A stretch of DNA of 64,000 nt from Pinus tabuliformis (GCA_031772625.1 CM062808.1:474421655-474485654); one strand, 5' to 3'; shown: positions 23,012 to 36,396, numbered from the stretch's first letter. Numbers and translations: made by a program. Notes: generated from the letters alone by a model not told the origin.

Positions 23012-24751
23012 CATAGTGTTGAAGTGTCATCTACCAGGCCACCAGACAAACAACCCTCTGACATCAAAAGGACATTCACTAAGATAAAGGCCAAGAATGA
23101 TCCACTAAGGCTTCAAATTTACAACCAGTATCTTAAGATGGCCCCCACAAAACAACAAATATTAATGTCAACATATGACATAAAAGAAGGAAAGATGATC
23201 ACGAGTCATTTTAAGCCCAAGGTGCAGCAACCGCAATCAACAGCTAATTACATCAGGACAAATTTGGAGGTCTTAGCTAAGGATATTCATCCCATAGACC
23301 AGATTGAGCTGCATAAACAGACTGGAGAGATGGTATACTCCACACTAGCTGATAAAGCTATGTTAGCTCATAAATTGCAAAACTCCTTGAATAATACCTC
23401 TACTCAGTTAGATTTGGAGAAAGCTTCTTCTCAAGCAAAAGATAACAGGATCAAATCCTTGGAAGAAATTATCATTGAACTGGGACATGATCCCAAAGAT
23501 GCCAAAGGCATAAAGGCACTGATGAAGAAGAAAGAAGAGGACATTGCTACCCTCAGAAAACAATTGAAACTGCCTCCTTCTATGCACCCTCAGATTGAAA
23601 AAATTATAGAGCAGAAATCACAAGAGGATATGATGGAGCTGCTCATGAAACTTAATGAAAGATTAATTGATACAGACCAGGAACTCGAAAAAGTGCTAAA
23701 GGAACAACAGGGAGATTTGATCTCCCAACCATCTGAAAACAGCCCTACAATCACAACTGCAGTCCCCTCAACAACTGGACCAGCATTGGCCCCAAATGTC
23801 CTAGCAGTTGCAGCAACAGTAATTACAGGTACAGAAACAACCGCAACAGCACCAGGCAGCAGTATAGGAATGAGCATAGAAGAATTGACCAAAGCCATGG
23901 AAGAAATGAAACTCCAAGTGTCAGAGCTCAAGCAAGTAAAGCAAAAATTGGAAAAATTAGAACAGAGTTATGATAAATCCAAAATGAATGTGGCAGAGAA
24001 AACAAGGGAGGTCAAAACATTGGAGAACAGGGTGAGAGCATTAGAAAAGGATCTCTCTCACTCATTGGATAAACCTCTAGCAGAAATCAAAGGAATGTTG
24101 TGGACCAACATCAATCAGTCCCTTGGTAATGTGTGGAGACCTATCCAAGTCATCTATGAGCAGATTGACCTAGTAGGAAGGGCCCAAGCGGAGATTCAAA
24201 AGGCAAGGGCTTTGTTGGGACAGATGCCTGAATAAGCTAACCGGCTGATTCATTTTTTGAACACCAAAACTAGTGAAGAACTGGAGGCACTAGAAATAAA
24301 AGACAAAACAACCACCATTTTGGATATCAAGAGAGTTCTAACCATGAGAACTCTGATGCAAAATTTGGAAAGGAGATGCCAGGACATGCAGGTGGAGATT
24401 GATTCTTTCACAGAAAAGTTTACAGTCCTGCATAAAAAAGGTTTGCCAAGTCTTTTGGGGAGTAATAATCGTCTGATGAAACATGTAGATTACACACACA
24501 AGTTGAATAAATATGTTGCTGATCAAGTTAATACATCATCAAGTACTTTAGGAGAGAAGGCATTTCCATCTGGCTAAGCCCTATACGACAGCCTGGAAAA
24601 TTTATTCTACATTGAGCATGAGGTAGAGCACATGTTCACCATCCCACCTAATTTCTACAGATACATAGAGACTGACGAAACTTTGAGGAAGCTTCAGAGA
24701 CATAAATTACCATGACTGCAGTGGTGGAAAAGTATGTTAGAGATTCTATAA
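23012..24751 (+). pseudogene. U3-encoded LTR-ORF copy 2, 3' part
   Basis: Continuation after the copia insertion. The frame from 23017 (SVEVSSTRPP) is open for about 405 codons and includes both coiled coils (LEKASSQAKDNRIKSLEE and KQKLEKLEQSYDKSKMN). It reaches TAA 24233, a CAA in the other copies. A second CAA-to-TAA is at about 24575, and the frame ends at TAA 24749-24751. This is the longest uninterrupted coiled-coil half among the three copies. Confidence 0.75.
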
Positions 24752-25111
24752 ACGTATCTTTGATATCTTTAGTCAATTGAAAATTTTTGGGACCATCTAC
24801 TATAATGCAGAGAACAGAAATGAATTAGAGTCATGCGGGTCAAAGTGTATCACATCAGAGTGGAAGAATAGCCGATGCAGGGCGGAACAGCCAGCACAGA
24901 GTATCAGTGGAAGACGGCCATAAGCCGACTCACAGCACCTACCTCCGGTACATCTCATAAAGAGGGAACAGCCAGCACAACATCAATTTAATGCATCAAT
25001 TTATTGTTCCCCTGTTTTCGAGACTGTCTCTCTCTATCTTTGTAAAACACATTAATTGTCATCAGATATTATCTTCTTCAGATATTTTTGTAACATGTTT
25101 TGATATTTTTG

Positions 25112-25199
25112 TATAAATACCCCCCCAAACAAAGTATTTCGGGTTGGTTGATGCGTGTTGATAGTCTCTGACTGTAATACTAAAGTTTTCTGGAATAAA
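25112..25199 (+). promoter_or_regulatory. LTR2 TATA box and polyadenylation signal
   Basis: TATAAATA at 25112-25119 and AATAAA at 25194-25199, in the same relative places as in LTR1. This would be the promoter for internal 2 and the 3' end for internal 1. Confidence 0.7.
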
Positions 25200-25504
25200 G
25201 TGCTGTTGGAACCATTTTTGTCTGGCTACTGAATGAGCAATCGATGTTGAGGACTGTGTTACAGAATTCTTGAATCATCTTATGGATCAATAAGTCCCTT
25301 CTACCTCGTGTTTTACGGTTTCTATGTTTATTATATCATCTATATTTCATGATCTCAATAGCAGAGAAAAAGAATAATTCAGACTTTGTTTAACTGCACT
25401 CTGTCTTCAATCTTTGTTATTTCCAATGTTTTCTTCAAAATTAGAATAACCAGCGAATTATTAATTGTTCCTCTTTCCCCTGATTCTTTCATCTTGAATA
25501 TTTG

Positions 25505-25588
25505 CTAAGGAATTCTTAACTGCTCCTTAGCATTAATCATCCTTTTTCCCTCTGTCAACTATGATGAAGGATTCTTAACTACCCTTCA
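25505..25588 (+). promoter_or_regulatory. Paired U5 hairpins (LTR2)
   Basis: CTAAGGA/TCCTTAG at 25505-25530 and TGAAGG/CCTTCA at 25565-25588. Both loops begin ATTCTTAACT. Stems are intact although surrounding bases differ from LTR1. Confidence 0.5.
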
Positions 25589-25976
25589 CCCAATTGACTC
25601 CATTCCATCTGATTCCAGCTTATAAATTGTTCCATACTTGAGTACCTTGCTCTGTGATACCTCCTCTGATCAGAAACCTAATCCAGCAAACTATCCTTCT
25701 TTGACTCCATCATGCCCAATGGACTGAAACTTTTCAGTTTTACCTCACTGTTCTATTAAATCTCCATCCTTCCAACCAAATTCAAAACAAAACCCTTGCA
25801 CTTCATATCTAGCCTAATACATCTCAAAACAAAGCTAAATTATAAAGAGAGAGCCCTCTCTAGATACAAATTGGCTAGAATCTGTATCTAAAAGATTGGT
25901 CTGTGGTTACCTTGGCCATATTCCCTTTCTTACAACTTTAGGGAACAACCTGAGTGATAACATCATTGGCGACTCC

Positions 25977-25995
25977 ACTGGGGACCTGAATAATT
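25977..25995 (+). other. Primer binding site, internal 2
   Basis: TGGCGACTCCACTGGGGAC, four bases after the LTR2 end. This is the unmutated form of the family site. Confidence 0.8.
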
Positions 25996-26281
25996 ATTTG
26001 CTACTGTTGTTTATTTCATAAGCTACAGATGGAGCCTGAAGTTAGCCAGGTAGCCTTTGAAACTGCTTTTGTTTTCTAATTGCAGGAGTAAACAAATGTT
26101 GCTTCAGTCTATCTCCAGTCTAGTTTGTGTTTTGAACGCTTGTCTCAAATACTTGATCAGTTCTTTGTTTCAATAGATATTTAGGAACATTCAAATTTCC
26201 TACATTTAAAAAATTCCTAAAAGATACTATTAAAGGTGTATTGTTAAATTGTTGTAAGAAAACCAAAAACATACTCAAAAG

Positions 26282-27637
26282 TTGGCTCCAAAGAAAAAGA
26301 TCAATTACACCAGATCTAATCCTGATCCAAATCCCCCACCTGTGTTTGAAAATCCTAATCATATTCCTAGGATTCTTACAAACCAAGAGAGCCAAGAGCC
26401 TTCTGCTAATTCATACCTTGACAAACATCAGCAGAACCTTATCCAATCTGAGCTTACTCCTGGAAAAATACCAATCCTTTCTGTCATTACTGCAGCTTCT
26501 CCAAGTTCTTCATCACCACCGCAAACCATCCTTCCCACTCCTCCATCCGCAACATTCATTTCCAATGTTGTTCCTGTTCTTCCAGCTGTCCCACTTCTTC
26601 CAATTGTTCCACTTATCCCTGCAATCATGGAAAATCGTTATGCTCCCCTGCAATTACCTACAAATCCAAGGGCTATGCCTCAAGATTATCAAAGTAAAAT
26701 CACCTATTTTGATGGTACTGGCACTTACACAGCTCAACAGCATACCAAGAAAATGACTAACTATTTTGAAAACTATGAGATTGACGCTGATGATGTCCAA
26801 ATGAAAGTCTTTGTTCAAAGTTTAATTGGAGATGTTAGAACATGGTTTACAGCACTCCCTGCAAACACTATCGCTGACCCAGAAGCCCTTTATTAGACCT
26901 TCTTGAATAGATGGGAAAAGAAGAAAGATCCTCTCCACATTTTATCAGAATATGAAAACTTGAAGAGAGGCCCATAAGAAACTGTTCAAGATTACTGTAC
27001 CAGATTTAATAATGTATACAATGCTATTCCTCATAATCTTAGACCCCCTCCTGATTTGGCCTTGATCAAATTCCCTGATGCATTTGACTCTGATATGGCA
27101 TACCAGCTTAGAGAAAGAGCTCCCCGAAGCTTAGAAGAGATGCAGAGTATAGCTGTTAGTGTTGAGGCCAACCTGATTTCTAAACGATCTTGAGCTAGAG
27201 CTGAAAGGAGGACACCTTTTAAAGAGGAACCTTCTGCATTTGAACATAAATTAGATGCTATTATCAAAGGAATGGATAGAATTGGAGATAGAGTAGAAAC
27301 AATTGAGAGTAAATCCTCTTGGGATGGTCAACCAAGCAACACTGGGAGAAATCCAAATTTTAGTAAAAACTAAAACCCTAACACTGGAAAGGCTGCTCCA
27401 AACCAAAATATTAGGCCCCCATTCCAAGAAAATTATGCTGAAGCTTCAACTTCTAGCGAGCCAACAGAGGATACTCAAATTAACTTAATGGGTCTCAATA
27501 GTGAACAACAAATTTTCTTGACCCAAGAAGACCAAGAGGCTCATACCCTTAAATAATTCCAAACTCAATCAGGTGAATCATTTGATTTCAGGGAGGGATA
27601 CGATACAACCATCTATGAAGTACACAAGTAGTACAAT
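26282..27637 (+). pseudogene. gag: Family A gag, copy 2
   Basis: Same frame and layout as copy 1, opening at TTG 26282; the first ATG is 26630 (MENRYAPLQLP). The gag core is present (ITYFDGTGTYTAQQH, VRTWFTALP). Stops: TAG 26894 (CAG in copy 1), TAA 26975 (CAA), TGA 27191, TAA 27371, TAA 27554 (CAA) and TAG 27629. There is no frameshift: the whole gag-pol of this copy stays in one frame from 26282 to 32473. Confidence 0.8.
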
Positions 27638-28492
27638 ATAAGGAGTAGAAGGATAGAAGCCCCTGAGATCAATAAGAAGAAAGATCCCAAACAACCTAAA
27701 AAAGCTAAGATGAATAACCCTTCTATACAAACCCTTCTTAAAATAGGTCCCAACCCAAACAATCCAATAGTTGAAGATGTATCAGACGATCAATCACCTA
27801 ACAGACAACCTTCCACTTCCACTCCTCCCAAGGGAAGTGTGGAAGAACCTCCAGAAATTGAGTTGGAAGCAACTTCAGCCCATAACAAAACTGTTGTAAA
27901 AGAAAAAGACACAGAAATTACAACAAAAAAAGAAAATCTCACAGTCCCAAACGTAAAAATTCAAACAGAAAAATCTTTCAACCTTCAGACCAAAATAGCC
28001 AAATTAAATATAGCCATTCCATTGTCAGAATTGGCTAAGCATGATGTCTACAGAGATCAAATTAGCAGGTCACTCCAAATTTCAGAAAACAAAGATTCAG
28101 TAAATGTCCTTGATGACCAGCCTGAATTAATTTTTGGCCCTGAGGTAAATGGAAAATCAGTAGATGGAGGGGTTCCTCCTTTCTATGTAAGTTTGAACAT
28201 TCATGATAAAATACTTCACAATGCCATGTTTGATTCCGGTGCTTCTCATAACTTAACGCCTAAATCTGTAATGGAGAAGTTGGACCTAGATATTACCAGA
28301 CCATACAAAGACTTGTTTTCTTTTGATTCAAGCTAGGTCAGATGTCTAGGATTGATCAAAGATTTATGTGTATCATTAGTTCAATACCCTGCCAAGACCA
28401 TTTTGATGGACGTAGTGGTGGCTAATATTCCACCAAAATATGGCATGTTGTTGTCTAGATCTTGGGGTGCAAAGCTCCAAGGATCTTTATAG
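27638..28492 (+). pseudogene. Family A protease region, copy 2
   Basis: Open from about ATG 27710 to TAG 28334 (CAG in copy 1). The catalytic DSGASHNL motif is kept, near 28230. It ends at TAG 28490, shared with copy 1. The acidic and polar linker before it is like copy 1. Confidence 0.75.
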
Positions 28493-29725
28493 TTGGACAT
28501 GTCCTATGCTACCATTTCAGTATTCGGTCAGCCAAAGAGATTGTATTGAGAAACTCTAATGAAATATGTGGTAAGTAGCCAGGAGAAACCCCAGATTTTT
28601 CCCATTTACTCCATGCACTCTGATATGGACTCCTTCATTCTATACAATGTTGAAAATAACTCTTTAACTGATGTCAAGGTTTTATCGATTGGACAAGAAG
28701 AAATTATACACCAAAACTCTAGTGTTCAAATTCAATAACTTTCTATGAACAAGCATATATCAGACACCCAAGAGAAACAAGTTGAAACGCAAAAGCCAGA
28801 TTTCCTTAGTAAACAAATTTCTGAGATCCCTAATACTAACCATGAACATGTGATCCTTCGGTACTTGGAATTTGATGGTTAAGTTAATAAACTAGGAGCA
28901 GGAGTAGGAATTTGGGTACACAATTTAGAAAATGATAATGCTGAAGGTCATGCATACAGGTTGAATTTTAAATGCACTAATAATATGGCTAAGTATGAAG
29001 CTCTGCTGCCAGGACTTAAATTGATCAAAAGTTTAGGGGCAGTCGGAATATCAGTTTTGGGAGACTTTGATTTAGTCATTCAACAGATAAAGGGAAACTT
29101 CCTCACAAATGATCCCAGGTTAAGATCTTACAAAGGAGCAGCAATTGAAATACTCAATACATTTCTTGAGACACAACTTGCGAAAATTCCAAGAAAGCAT
29201 AATTTACATGCTCACAGTTTCGCAACATTTTCCAGCACTTGCAAGTTGCCATTTGAACCCAATCATCAGTTTACAGCTGAAATTAAACACAGGCCAACCA
29301 TACCTGACAACGTAAAGAACTGGCAAGTGTTTGACAATGATACTCAGATTAACAATTTCTTGACCCTAGAGAAAGCATTTTCCAGCACCAATATAGACAT
29401 GGACACTATCTACGAAATTGATCAAATAGACAAAATTGAAACAGATATTTCAGCAGAAACTGCAACCCGAATACTTCATCCAACGAAATTTACCAAGGAA
29501 AGGTTGCAAGAGCTTAAAGAAATAGACATTGATGAGACTGTCGGAGGAGAATCTAAAGTTATTGATTTAAAAGATAATTATTTGCCTCAAGGATTAACTC
29601 CTTTGGAAGACCTTTTCGATTCTAAGGATATCCCAAGGAAACCCAAAATGCAGCCTCTAAACACAGACATTGAAGATGTTAACATAGGAACTGAAGAAAA
29701 TCCTAAAATGATAAAATTATCCTAA
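28493..29725 (+). pseudogene. Archaeal-type RNase H between protease and RT, copy 2
   Basis: Keeps the FDG, NNMAKYEAL and QQIKGNFL parts, with further damage: TGA 28547 (CGA in copy 1), shared TAA 28736, TAA 28880, E-to-K in MAEYEAL, and GDSD changed to GDFD. The fourth catalytic position is H at 29213, as in copy 1. The frame then runs openly from about 28961 through the linker to TAA 29723. Confidence 0.75.
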
Positions 29726-31165
29726 ACCCTGCCTCCTAACCAAAAGCTTAAATATGTTGAACTGTTCAAGGAATTCCAGGATGTTTTTGCATGGAGCTAT
29801 GAAGATCTCAAATCTTATGACACCTCGGTGATTCAACATACAATACCCCTTAAAGAAAATCATAAGTCATTCAAGCAAAAACTCAGAAGGGTCAACCCTG
29901 TACTAGTCCCTTCAATTGAAAAAGAAGTCAAAAGAATGTATGAAGTTCGGATAATTGCACCTATCAGGTTTTCAGAATGGGTGTTTAATTTAGTGCCCAC
30001 TAGGAAGAAAATAGGAGAAATCAGATTGTGTGTTGACTTAAGGAATTTAAATAAAGTTTCTTTGAAAGATCACTACCCCTTACCCAAGATGGACCACATT
30101 TTACAAAGGGTAGTAGGTGCCTCTAGAATTTCACTGTTGGATGGGTTTTCAGGCTTCAACCAGATTTTAGTTCATCCTGATGACCAGGAAAAGACTGTCT
30201 TTACAACCCCATGGGGAACTTTCAAATATGTGAAAATGCCATTCGGACTCAAGAATGCAGGGGAAACTTTCCAACGAGAAACGGACATAGATTTTGCAAA
30301 AGAAATTCATGATTTTCTAGTAATATACATAGATGATCTCACTGTGTTTTCCAAATCAGATCAACAACATTTAGATCATTTGAGACAAGTTTTTTTTAAA
30401 TGTAGACATTATGGTATTTCTTTAAATCCTAAGAAGTCCTTGTTTGGTCTGGAGGAGGGAAAATTGTTAGGTCATATAATCTCCAAAGATGGCATCAAAA
30501 TTGATCCTGAAAGAATAGAAGCCATTTTATAAATACCCCACCCCATAAATATCAAAGAACTTCAAGCTTTCCTAGGAAAAATTAACTTTTTAAGAAGATT
30601 CATTACTAATTTGGCTGAATTGATCAGATTGCTGAACAATATGTTGAAGAAAGATTCCAAGGTTAAATGGACAGTAGAAGCTAAACAAGCATTTGAAGAA
30701 ATCAAAATGGCTTTGACCAAGACTCAAGTCCTTACAAGCCCAAAGTTTGATAGAGACTTCATAATATTTTCATTTGCATCAAAACACACTATTGCTGCTA
30801 TTTTACTACAAAAAGATAATCAAGGATGTGAAAATCTCATAGCCTTCTTTAGTAAAGCACTTATAGATGCACCATTGAAACACCCAATCATGGAAAAACA
30901 GGCTCATGCACTTGTGAAAGCCATCAAAGATTTCAGAGTCTACATATTATACTCCCATATAATAGCCTATGTGCCAAATGTTGTTATCAAAGATATCCTG
31001 ACCCAAGAGGGGATTGAAGGCAAGAGAGGTAAATGGATTGCTACTATATTAGAGTATGATATTGAAATAAAACCTACAAAACTTATACAAGTACAGGGAT
31101 TGGCTAAACTCATGATTGAAACCAATTGCCAAGCCCTGGACATCAATGAACTGGATAATGAATAG
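29726..31165 (+). pseudogene. Family A reverse transcriptase and degenerate gypsy RNase H, copy 2
   Basis: RT carries LCVDLRNLNK (first catalytic D kept), LLDGFSGFNQI and YIDDLTVF, so its catalytic acids are present. It is broken by TAA 30530 (CAA in copy 1). The RNase H part has SFAS and YVPN where TDAS and TDH are expected. It ends at TAG 31163 (CAG in copy 1). Same frame as gag. Confidence 0.8.
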
Positions 31166-32473
31166 GAGATGGCGACTCCACAAATTAGCCAGGCCTTCCT
31201 AGAATCATCTTGGTATGCTGATATATGTTATGTATTATTAAACCTGCAGGCTCCTCTAGGGTTATCCAGAACAAAGAAAAGGTTTATAAAAATGAAAGCT
31301 TCAAAGTTTTGTATTTTAGATGGTGCTCTTTTTTGGAAAAATCATGAAGGTATTCTATTAAATTGTCTAATAAAAGATGAAGCTGATAAGGTGCTCAAAT
31401 AATTTCATGTAGGGGACTGTGGTGGACATCTTTACTGTAAATCAACTGCTGAAAAAATCCTATGGGCTGGATTTTATTGGCCCACCTTGTTTGCTGATTT
31501 TAAAAAGTTTGTCACTGCCTCCCATAAATGCCAAATTTTTGAAGGAAAAAGGAAACTTCTGCCTCTACCCCTTAGACCAATTTCCACTGAAAGACCATTT
31601 CAACAATGGGGTTTAGACTTCATTGGGGAAATCCATCCTCCCTCTTCTGGCCAACATAAATGGATCCTAATTGCCACAGAATATTTCACCAAGTGGATAG
31701 AAGCCATCCCTTGCAGACAAGCTAATGATTCAGTGATCATTCAATTCTTAGAAACCAACATATTGTCTAGATTTGGCTGTACTGAAAAGATCATAACTGA
31801 CAAAGCTGCTCCTTTCAAATCTAATAAAATGATAAGTTTTTTTCACAAATACCGCATCACCCTAGGCCATTCCACAGCCTATTACCCTCAAGGTAATGGT
31901 CTAGCTGAGTCTTCCAATAAAAGCCTGATTAATGTTATTAAGAAATTGCTGGAGGAAAACAAGAAAAACTGGCACAAGAAACTTACCAATGCACTTTGGG
32001 CAGACAGATTAACTACCAAGAGATCCATTGGGACCAGTCCCTATGAATTAGTTTATGGTATGGACGTTGTATTTCCTTCATTATTAGGAGTCTCGGTAAT
32101 GAAATTACTGCAAGAAACTCAGGTGGAACCCAATGACATTCAAAGAAGAATCAATCAGACCATCCATTTGCAGTATACTAGGGAAGAGGTGTATCAAAGA
32201 TCCCAAGTATTACAAGAAAAACTCAAGAAAATATTTGATAAGAGGACTAAGGCAGAATATTTTTACTTAGGGGAAAAAATTTTAAAATGGGATTCCAGAA
32301 GAGAAGATAAAAGAAAACATGGGACGTTTGACTTCCTATGGAAGGGACCTTTTATTATTCAAGCTTCACAAGGTAACAATACTTACTTTCTAAAAATCCT
32401 GGATGATTCAGAAGCAAAAGAAGGGCCAGTGAATTGTCGGATGCTGAAACACTATTTTGATCTTGTTTGTTGA
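31166..32473 (+). pseudogene. Family A integrase, copy 2
   Basis: The better of the two integrases. After TAA 31400 (GAA in copy 1) the frame is open to 32473. It has the zinc part, though the first C of CxxC has become S (TASHKCQ). The core has GLDFIGEI, ITDKAAPF and NGLAESSNK, so the D-D-E triad is intact. The C-terminal part ends CRMLKHYFDLVC. Confidence 0.8.
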
Positions 32474-33321
32474 TATATGCTAACTTTAACTTGTACATAA
32501 GGAATTTCAGTTTCTGCAGCTTTTACAGCAATAAGAATAGGAAGGAATGGGCAGAAAGTTTTGAGAAACAGTGAAGGAAGTTTACTATTTTTGTTTTCAG
32601 CTCAAAAGAAATGTATATATGTTGCATGGTCCTTTGTACAGTTTTGTTTACTTACAGCAAAGGAAGATTTAAGAGTGCAGCAAGAATTGTACATAAGGCC
32701 ATCTGACCTGTTGTTCTTAACTTTTCACCAAGAAAAGCCATCCCCAATTGGAGCCAGTGTTATGCTCCTATACCAATAGGTGTCATATTTCATGATTGAC
32801 TGGATTAGCTCTGCAATATGTACATACCTTTTCTTGCTGTAAAGGTTTTCCATATTCTTAAAGAATAAAAAAAAAAAAAAAAATTAAAAGAGGGTATGCC
32901 CTAAAAGAAAAATCAAAGGGTAAAAAAATAGATGGTCAAAAGAAAAAGAAAAGAAATGAACCCCAAATGAAAAAGACTAGGAAAGTGTGCAAGTTCAAAA
33001 TGCCACTACTATTCTATTTTTGCAAATAATCTAATTGTGTGCAGTTTTTTAACTCTTCCCACAGTTGATGAATGGCTAAACAACTCAATCTTGGCTGGTT
33101 CATGTTTGAATTTACTTGTTTTAGTGATAGAGAATAGAAATCCGTCCAAACTGTTCAATCTTGGCAGATAAATAGTTAGGTAGAGAAGCAAAGGAGCTCA
33201 ACAGTTTAATCTGGCCCTTGAAAGAAATAAAGGCAGAATTAGATAGGATTCCCATGAAAAGAAAAGAAAACTTGTAAGGGTATGCTATTCTAAATGCACC
33301 CAAAGAAAGAGAAGGAAAAAA
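32474..33321 (+). other. Internal 2 3' noncoding region and polypurine tract
   Basis: Matches 13643-14493 with a longer A run near 32866-32883. The purine tract is 33302-33321, directly before TGTTAG. Nothing else is recognised. Confidence 0.65.
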
Positions 33322-34174
33322 TGTTAGGAAAGCTAGGCTGGGTAGGCAGTTTTGGTGTTGCAGAAGGATGCTTATGATTAATTTTGTCTCTCAAGATGTT
33401 CATCTTATTGTTATCATAAGTACCATGGCAACTGTTTGGTTACAAATTAAGTGAGGCATGACTGACTTCCCTTTAACACTTCTCCCCAATCACTTATCGC
33501 ATTCCATTTCACAGATTACCTAAGTGAAACTCTGTTTTTACTTAGGAAAAGAAGCCACATTTCTTGTGTAAAACCCTTTTCATTCCCTTAGTGTAAGTTT
33601 CTTAACATTAGACTTAGCGCTTTCTTTCAATCATATTCATATTAAAATTAACATTATTATAAAAATCCCTTATAAACCTTTCCCTTCCCCGTATTATGTA
33701 TATAAAATAAAACCCCATGTATTAATATTCCCCGCCCTGGTTTAAATATAAACCATATTATTGTGAAAATGGGGATTAAAGGTTTATAAGAAACCTTGTA
33801 ATAACCCTTTCTGCGCAACCATGGGATTAATTAACCTTTGGTTAATTAATAGCCATACCTGTAGCCCCGAAACCATTAAAACATTTGATTTAATATATCG
33901 GGCCTGCTCATTGACCGTCTGCCATGTCCCAATGCCGTTAACCGTTAGATCTGGGCCCCGTTCATCCAACGGCCGATGCACATATCGCGACCCCTTTTTC
34001 ATTCGACCGTTAACTCCTAGGGAACCGGTGGTATTCCTGCCGTACCGGGGACACACGTCGCTCTCCCGCCTTCCTCGCTGCCTCCCCACCCAAAACCGCT
34101 CCACTTCAAAAGCTGTGCGGGGTGAAACCACTTACCTCCCTCCCACTAATTCCCCGCTGACGTCATCACCATGT

Positions 34175-36272
34175 TGATGAGCCCCAATTTTTGGTAACAA
34201 ATTGGGCTCATTTGGCCTACTTACCTTGCTCAACCCTTCATCTTTTATCACTTATGCATTCATTTCTTGGTATATTCGTGTTATTTGTAGGAAGAAGGGC
34301 AGGCATTATATCTATGTGGCTAATACATGATGATTTCAGGTTTTTTGGCATTAAAGGGAGCAAAGACCACGCAGAAGGGGACAAGGAGACAGCAAAGGTG
34401 GCATTGCAGGTTTATAGGGAGGTTGTCTACAACCTTAAATAACCTCCCTCGTGATCTACACCATAACTCCGAGCTCCAACAGCTCTCCCTACCGAGCTTA
34501 AAGGCAGCCAACAGGTTCTACAGGAACAACAGTTTACAGCAGTTTAAATTTTAGTTGGACAGCCGAGCTCCATTAATTGAGGAAGCCAGCTTGATCCTCA
34601 TCTTGTATAAATATTAAGGCCGTAGCCTTTGATAGGAGCTTTTTGAACTTTTGAACTACTGTTGCAATTTCTAAGCACGAGCTACAGCTCGGTTTTTGCT
34701 CTTTGTAATCCAGTTTTGGCATGTCATTAGACTCATGATTATTCAATAAAGACAGGCAGCTTTTGATTCAATTCTGAGTTTTTAAGGGAGCTATAGCTCT
34801 CAGGTTAGGGCCCAACCTGAGAGCAATAGACCTCCTCTTCTTTTTATTGTTACTTGTCTTTCTTTTCAGCACTTTATTCCTCTGTTTTGACATGCATTTA
34901 GAATTTACAGTCTGCTGATTTGATTTCTTTTATGTGATTGGGTAGGATTAGTTTATGGTTCAAGTGCTTTTAGTTGTTTAGATTAGAGTAGGAGGATCAA
35001 CATTCATTAGAGCTCCAAGAAAAGGCTGACAGTGCACTCACTGCCATCTCTGTTTAGATATTGGGGGTGTAGACCATACCAGCCACCAAAAACACGCAGT
35101 CTTACACTTTCATTCAAGCTGCAACACAGTCATTTCAATTGTAGATCCATCCATGCATTCTGATCTTGAGCAGTATTTCTTCATTCCAACTCCATGCACG
35201 ATTTCTCTCTGAAGTTTACCTTGCTGTTCGTTGATTTAATAACACAGTTAGGATAGGTTGATGAATTCTTGGGTTTGTGCAGATTTGTTTCCTTTACACA
35301 GCGTGCATCACTCTATTATCTTCTTCTTCTTCTCAACCGCATCTAAAGCCACATACCCAACTTCTGTTCAGATCGTTTGCCTTCCAACACTTCCACTGTT
35401 CACGTAGCTCCATCTTTTTGGACTTTTCATTGCCTCCACCCTTCCATTCTCCAACCAGCTGCACCCACTCTTTCCTCATATCATATCTCTGTCCTTGAAC
35501 CATCATAGGTTCCCTCTCCATCCTACCTATCCACCCATACAACTCCTCCACTCTTCCATCACCCAACACTCCAACCACAGAACATCTTGTAGAAGTTAGC
35601 AGCCTTCCTGTAGAAATCCCAAGCTTCCTGTAGGATCCCTTGCAGACATTCTGTAGAAACCTGTGACCTCGGTTGCCGAGCACCTGAACGTTGTGGACTT
35701 CTATGGAATGATGTTTTGGATCCTCTGGAACCTCTCCTAGCCCTCCTGACCTTTCCCAAGCTTTCTTTCCTTCGAACTACCCCTGCACAATCAAACGCTA
35801 ATAAGAAACAAAATCATAATAACTCCAAACCACTTAAGAAAAAATACAAAAACAATGTTCTTTTCAGTAGAAGTAGCTTAGTTTCATGCATCTCATATCA
35901 CTAGAAGTAATGGCATCATTTCTAGAAGTTTGCACACCCACCATTGCATCATAGAGATTAGACTAGTCAGATTAGGGTTTACTAGGGTTTCCCTGTTTTG
36001 TTGGCTTTCAGTTCATTATTGCAAAGTAGGTTAATCTCCTTTGAGGTAGTCTTCTTCCATCATTTAGAAAGCTTCTTCTGAGAGCATATAGAAGTTGGCT
36101 TGAGCCCTAGCGGACTTGTGCCAGCTGACCAAGTGACAATTGCGACAAGAGCTAGTACTTGTGCATACAGCACCGTCGCTTCCAAGTTTGTTACGAACTA
36201 CCGGGTTGATAAAATTAGAGATAGGAAGCTCCAGGAGTTGTAGCATTATTGCTACAATACTGGAGCCCACCA
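34175..36272 (+). repeat. Athila 5' LTR
   Basis: TGATGAGCCCC...CCCACCA. TATAAATA is at 34606-34613 and AATAAA at 34745-34750. A strong hairpin at 34796-34824 has arms GCTCTCAGGTT/AACCTGAGAGC. The second half holds reverse copies of the CTACAGGA motif (about 35605 and 35625). No gene is supported inside. Confidence 0.9.
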
Positions 36273-36278
36273 TATTTT

Positions 36279-36296
36279 TGGCGCCGTTGCCGGGGA
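36279..36296 (+). other. Athila primer binding site
   Basis: TGGCGCCGTTGCCGGGGA, six bases after the LTR end. This is the primer site typical of Athila elements, usually assigned to tRNA-Asp. Confidence 0.85.
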
Positions 36297-36396
36297 AGCG
36301 TCAGAGTATTAGTAATTATTGCTTTTCTTCTATTTTCTTACTCTTGCCTTCTGCTAAGTAGTTTATTTCATTTCCATTCTGCAAAAGTAGCATAGA

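Larger units (their letters stand above)
14494..25972 (+). repeat. Family A LTR2 (central, shared)
   Basis: Starts TGTTAG after the polypurine tract and ends TGATAACA at 25972, followed by TCAT and a primer site. It serves as 3' LTR of internal 1 and 5' LTR of internal 2. Its length is 11,479 bp including the nested copia element, or about 6,235 bp without it. The foldback is at 14894-15015, TATA at 25112, AATAAA at 25194 and the U5 hairpins at 25505-25588. A different start, TGTTATCA at 14581, would pair with the TGATAACA end over 8 bp but has no purine tract before it. Confidence 0.85.
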
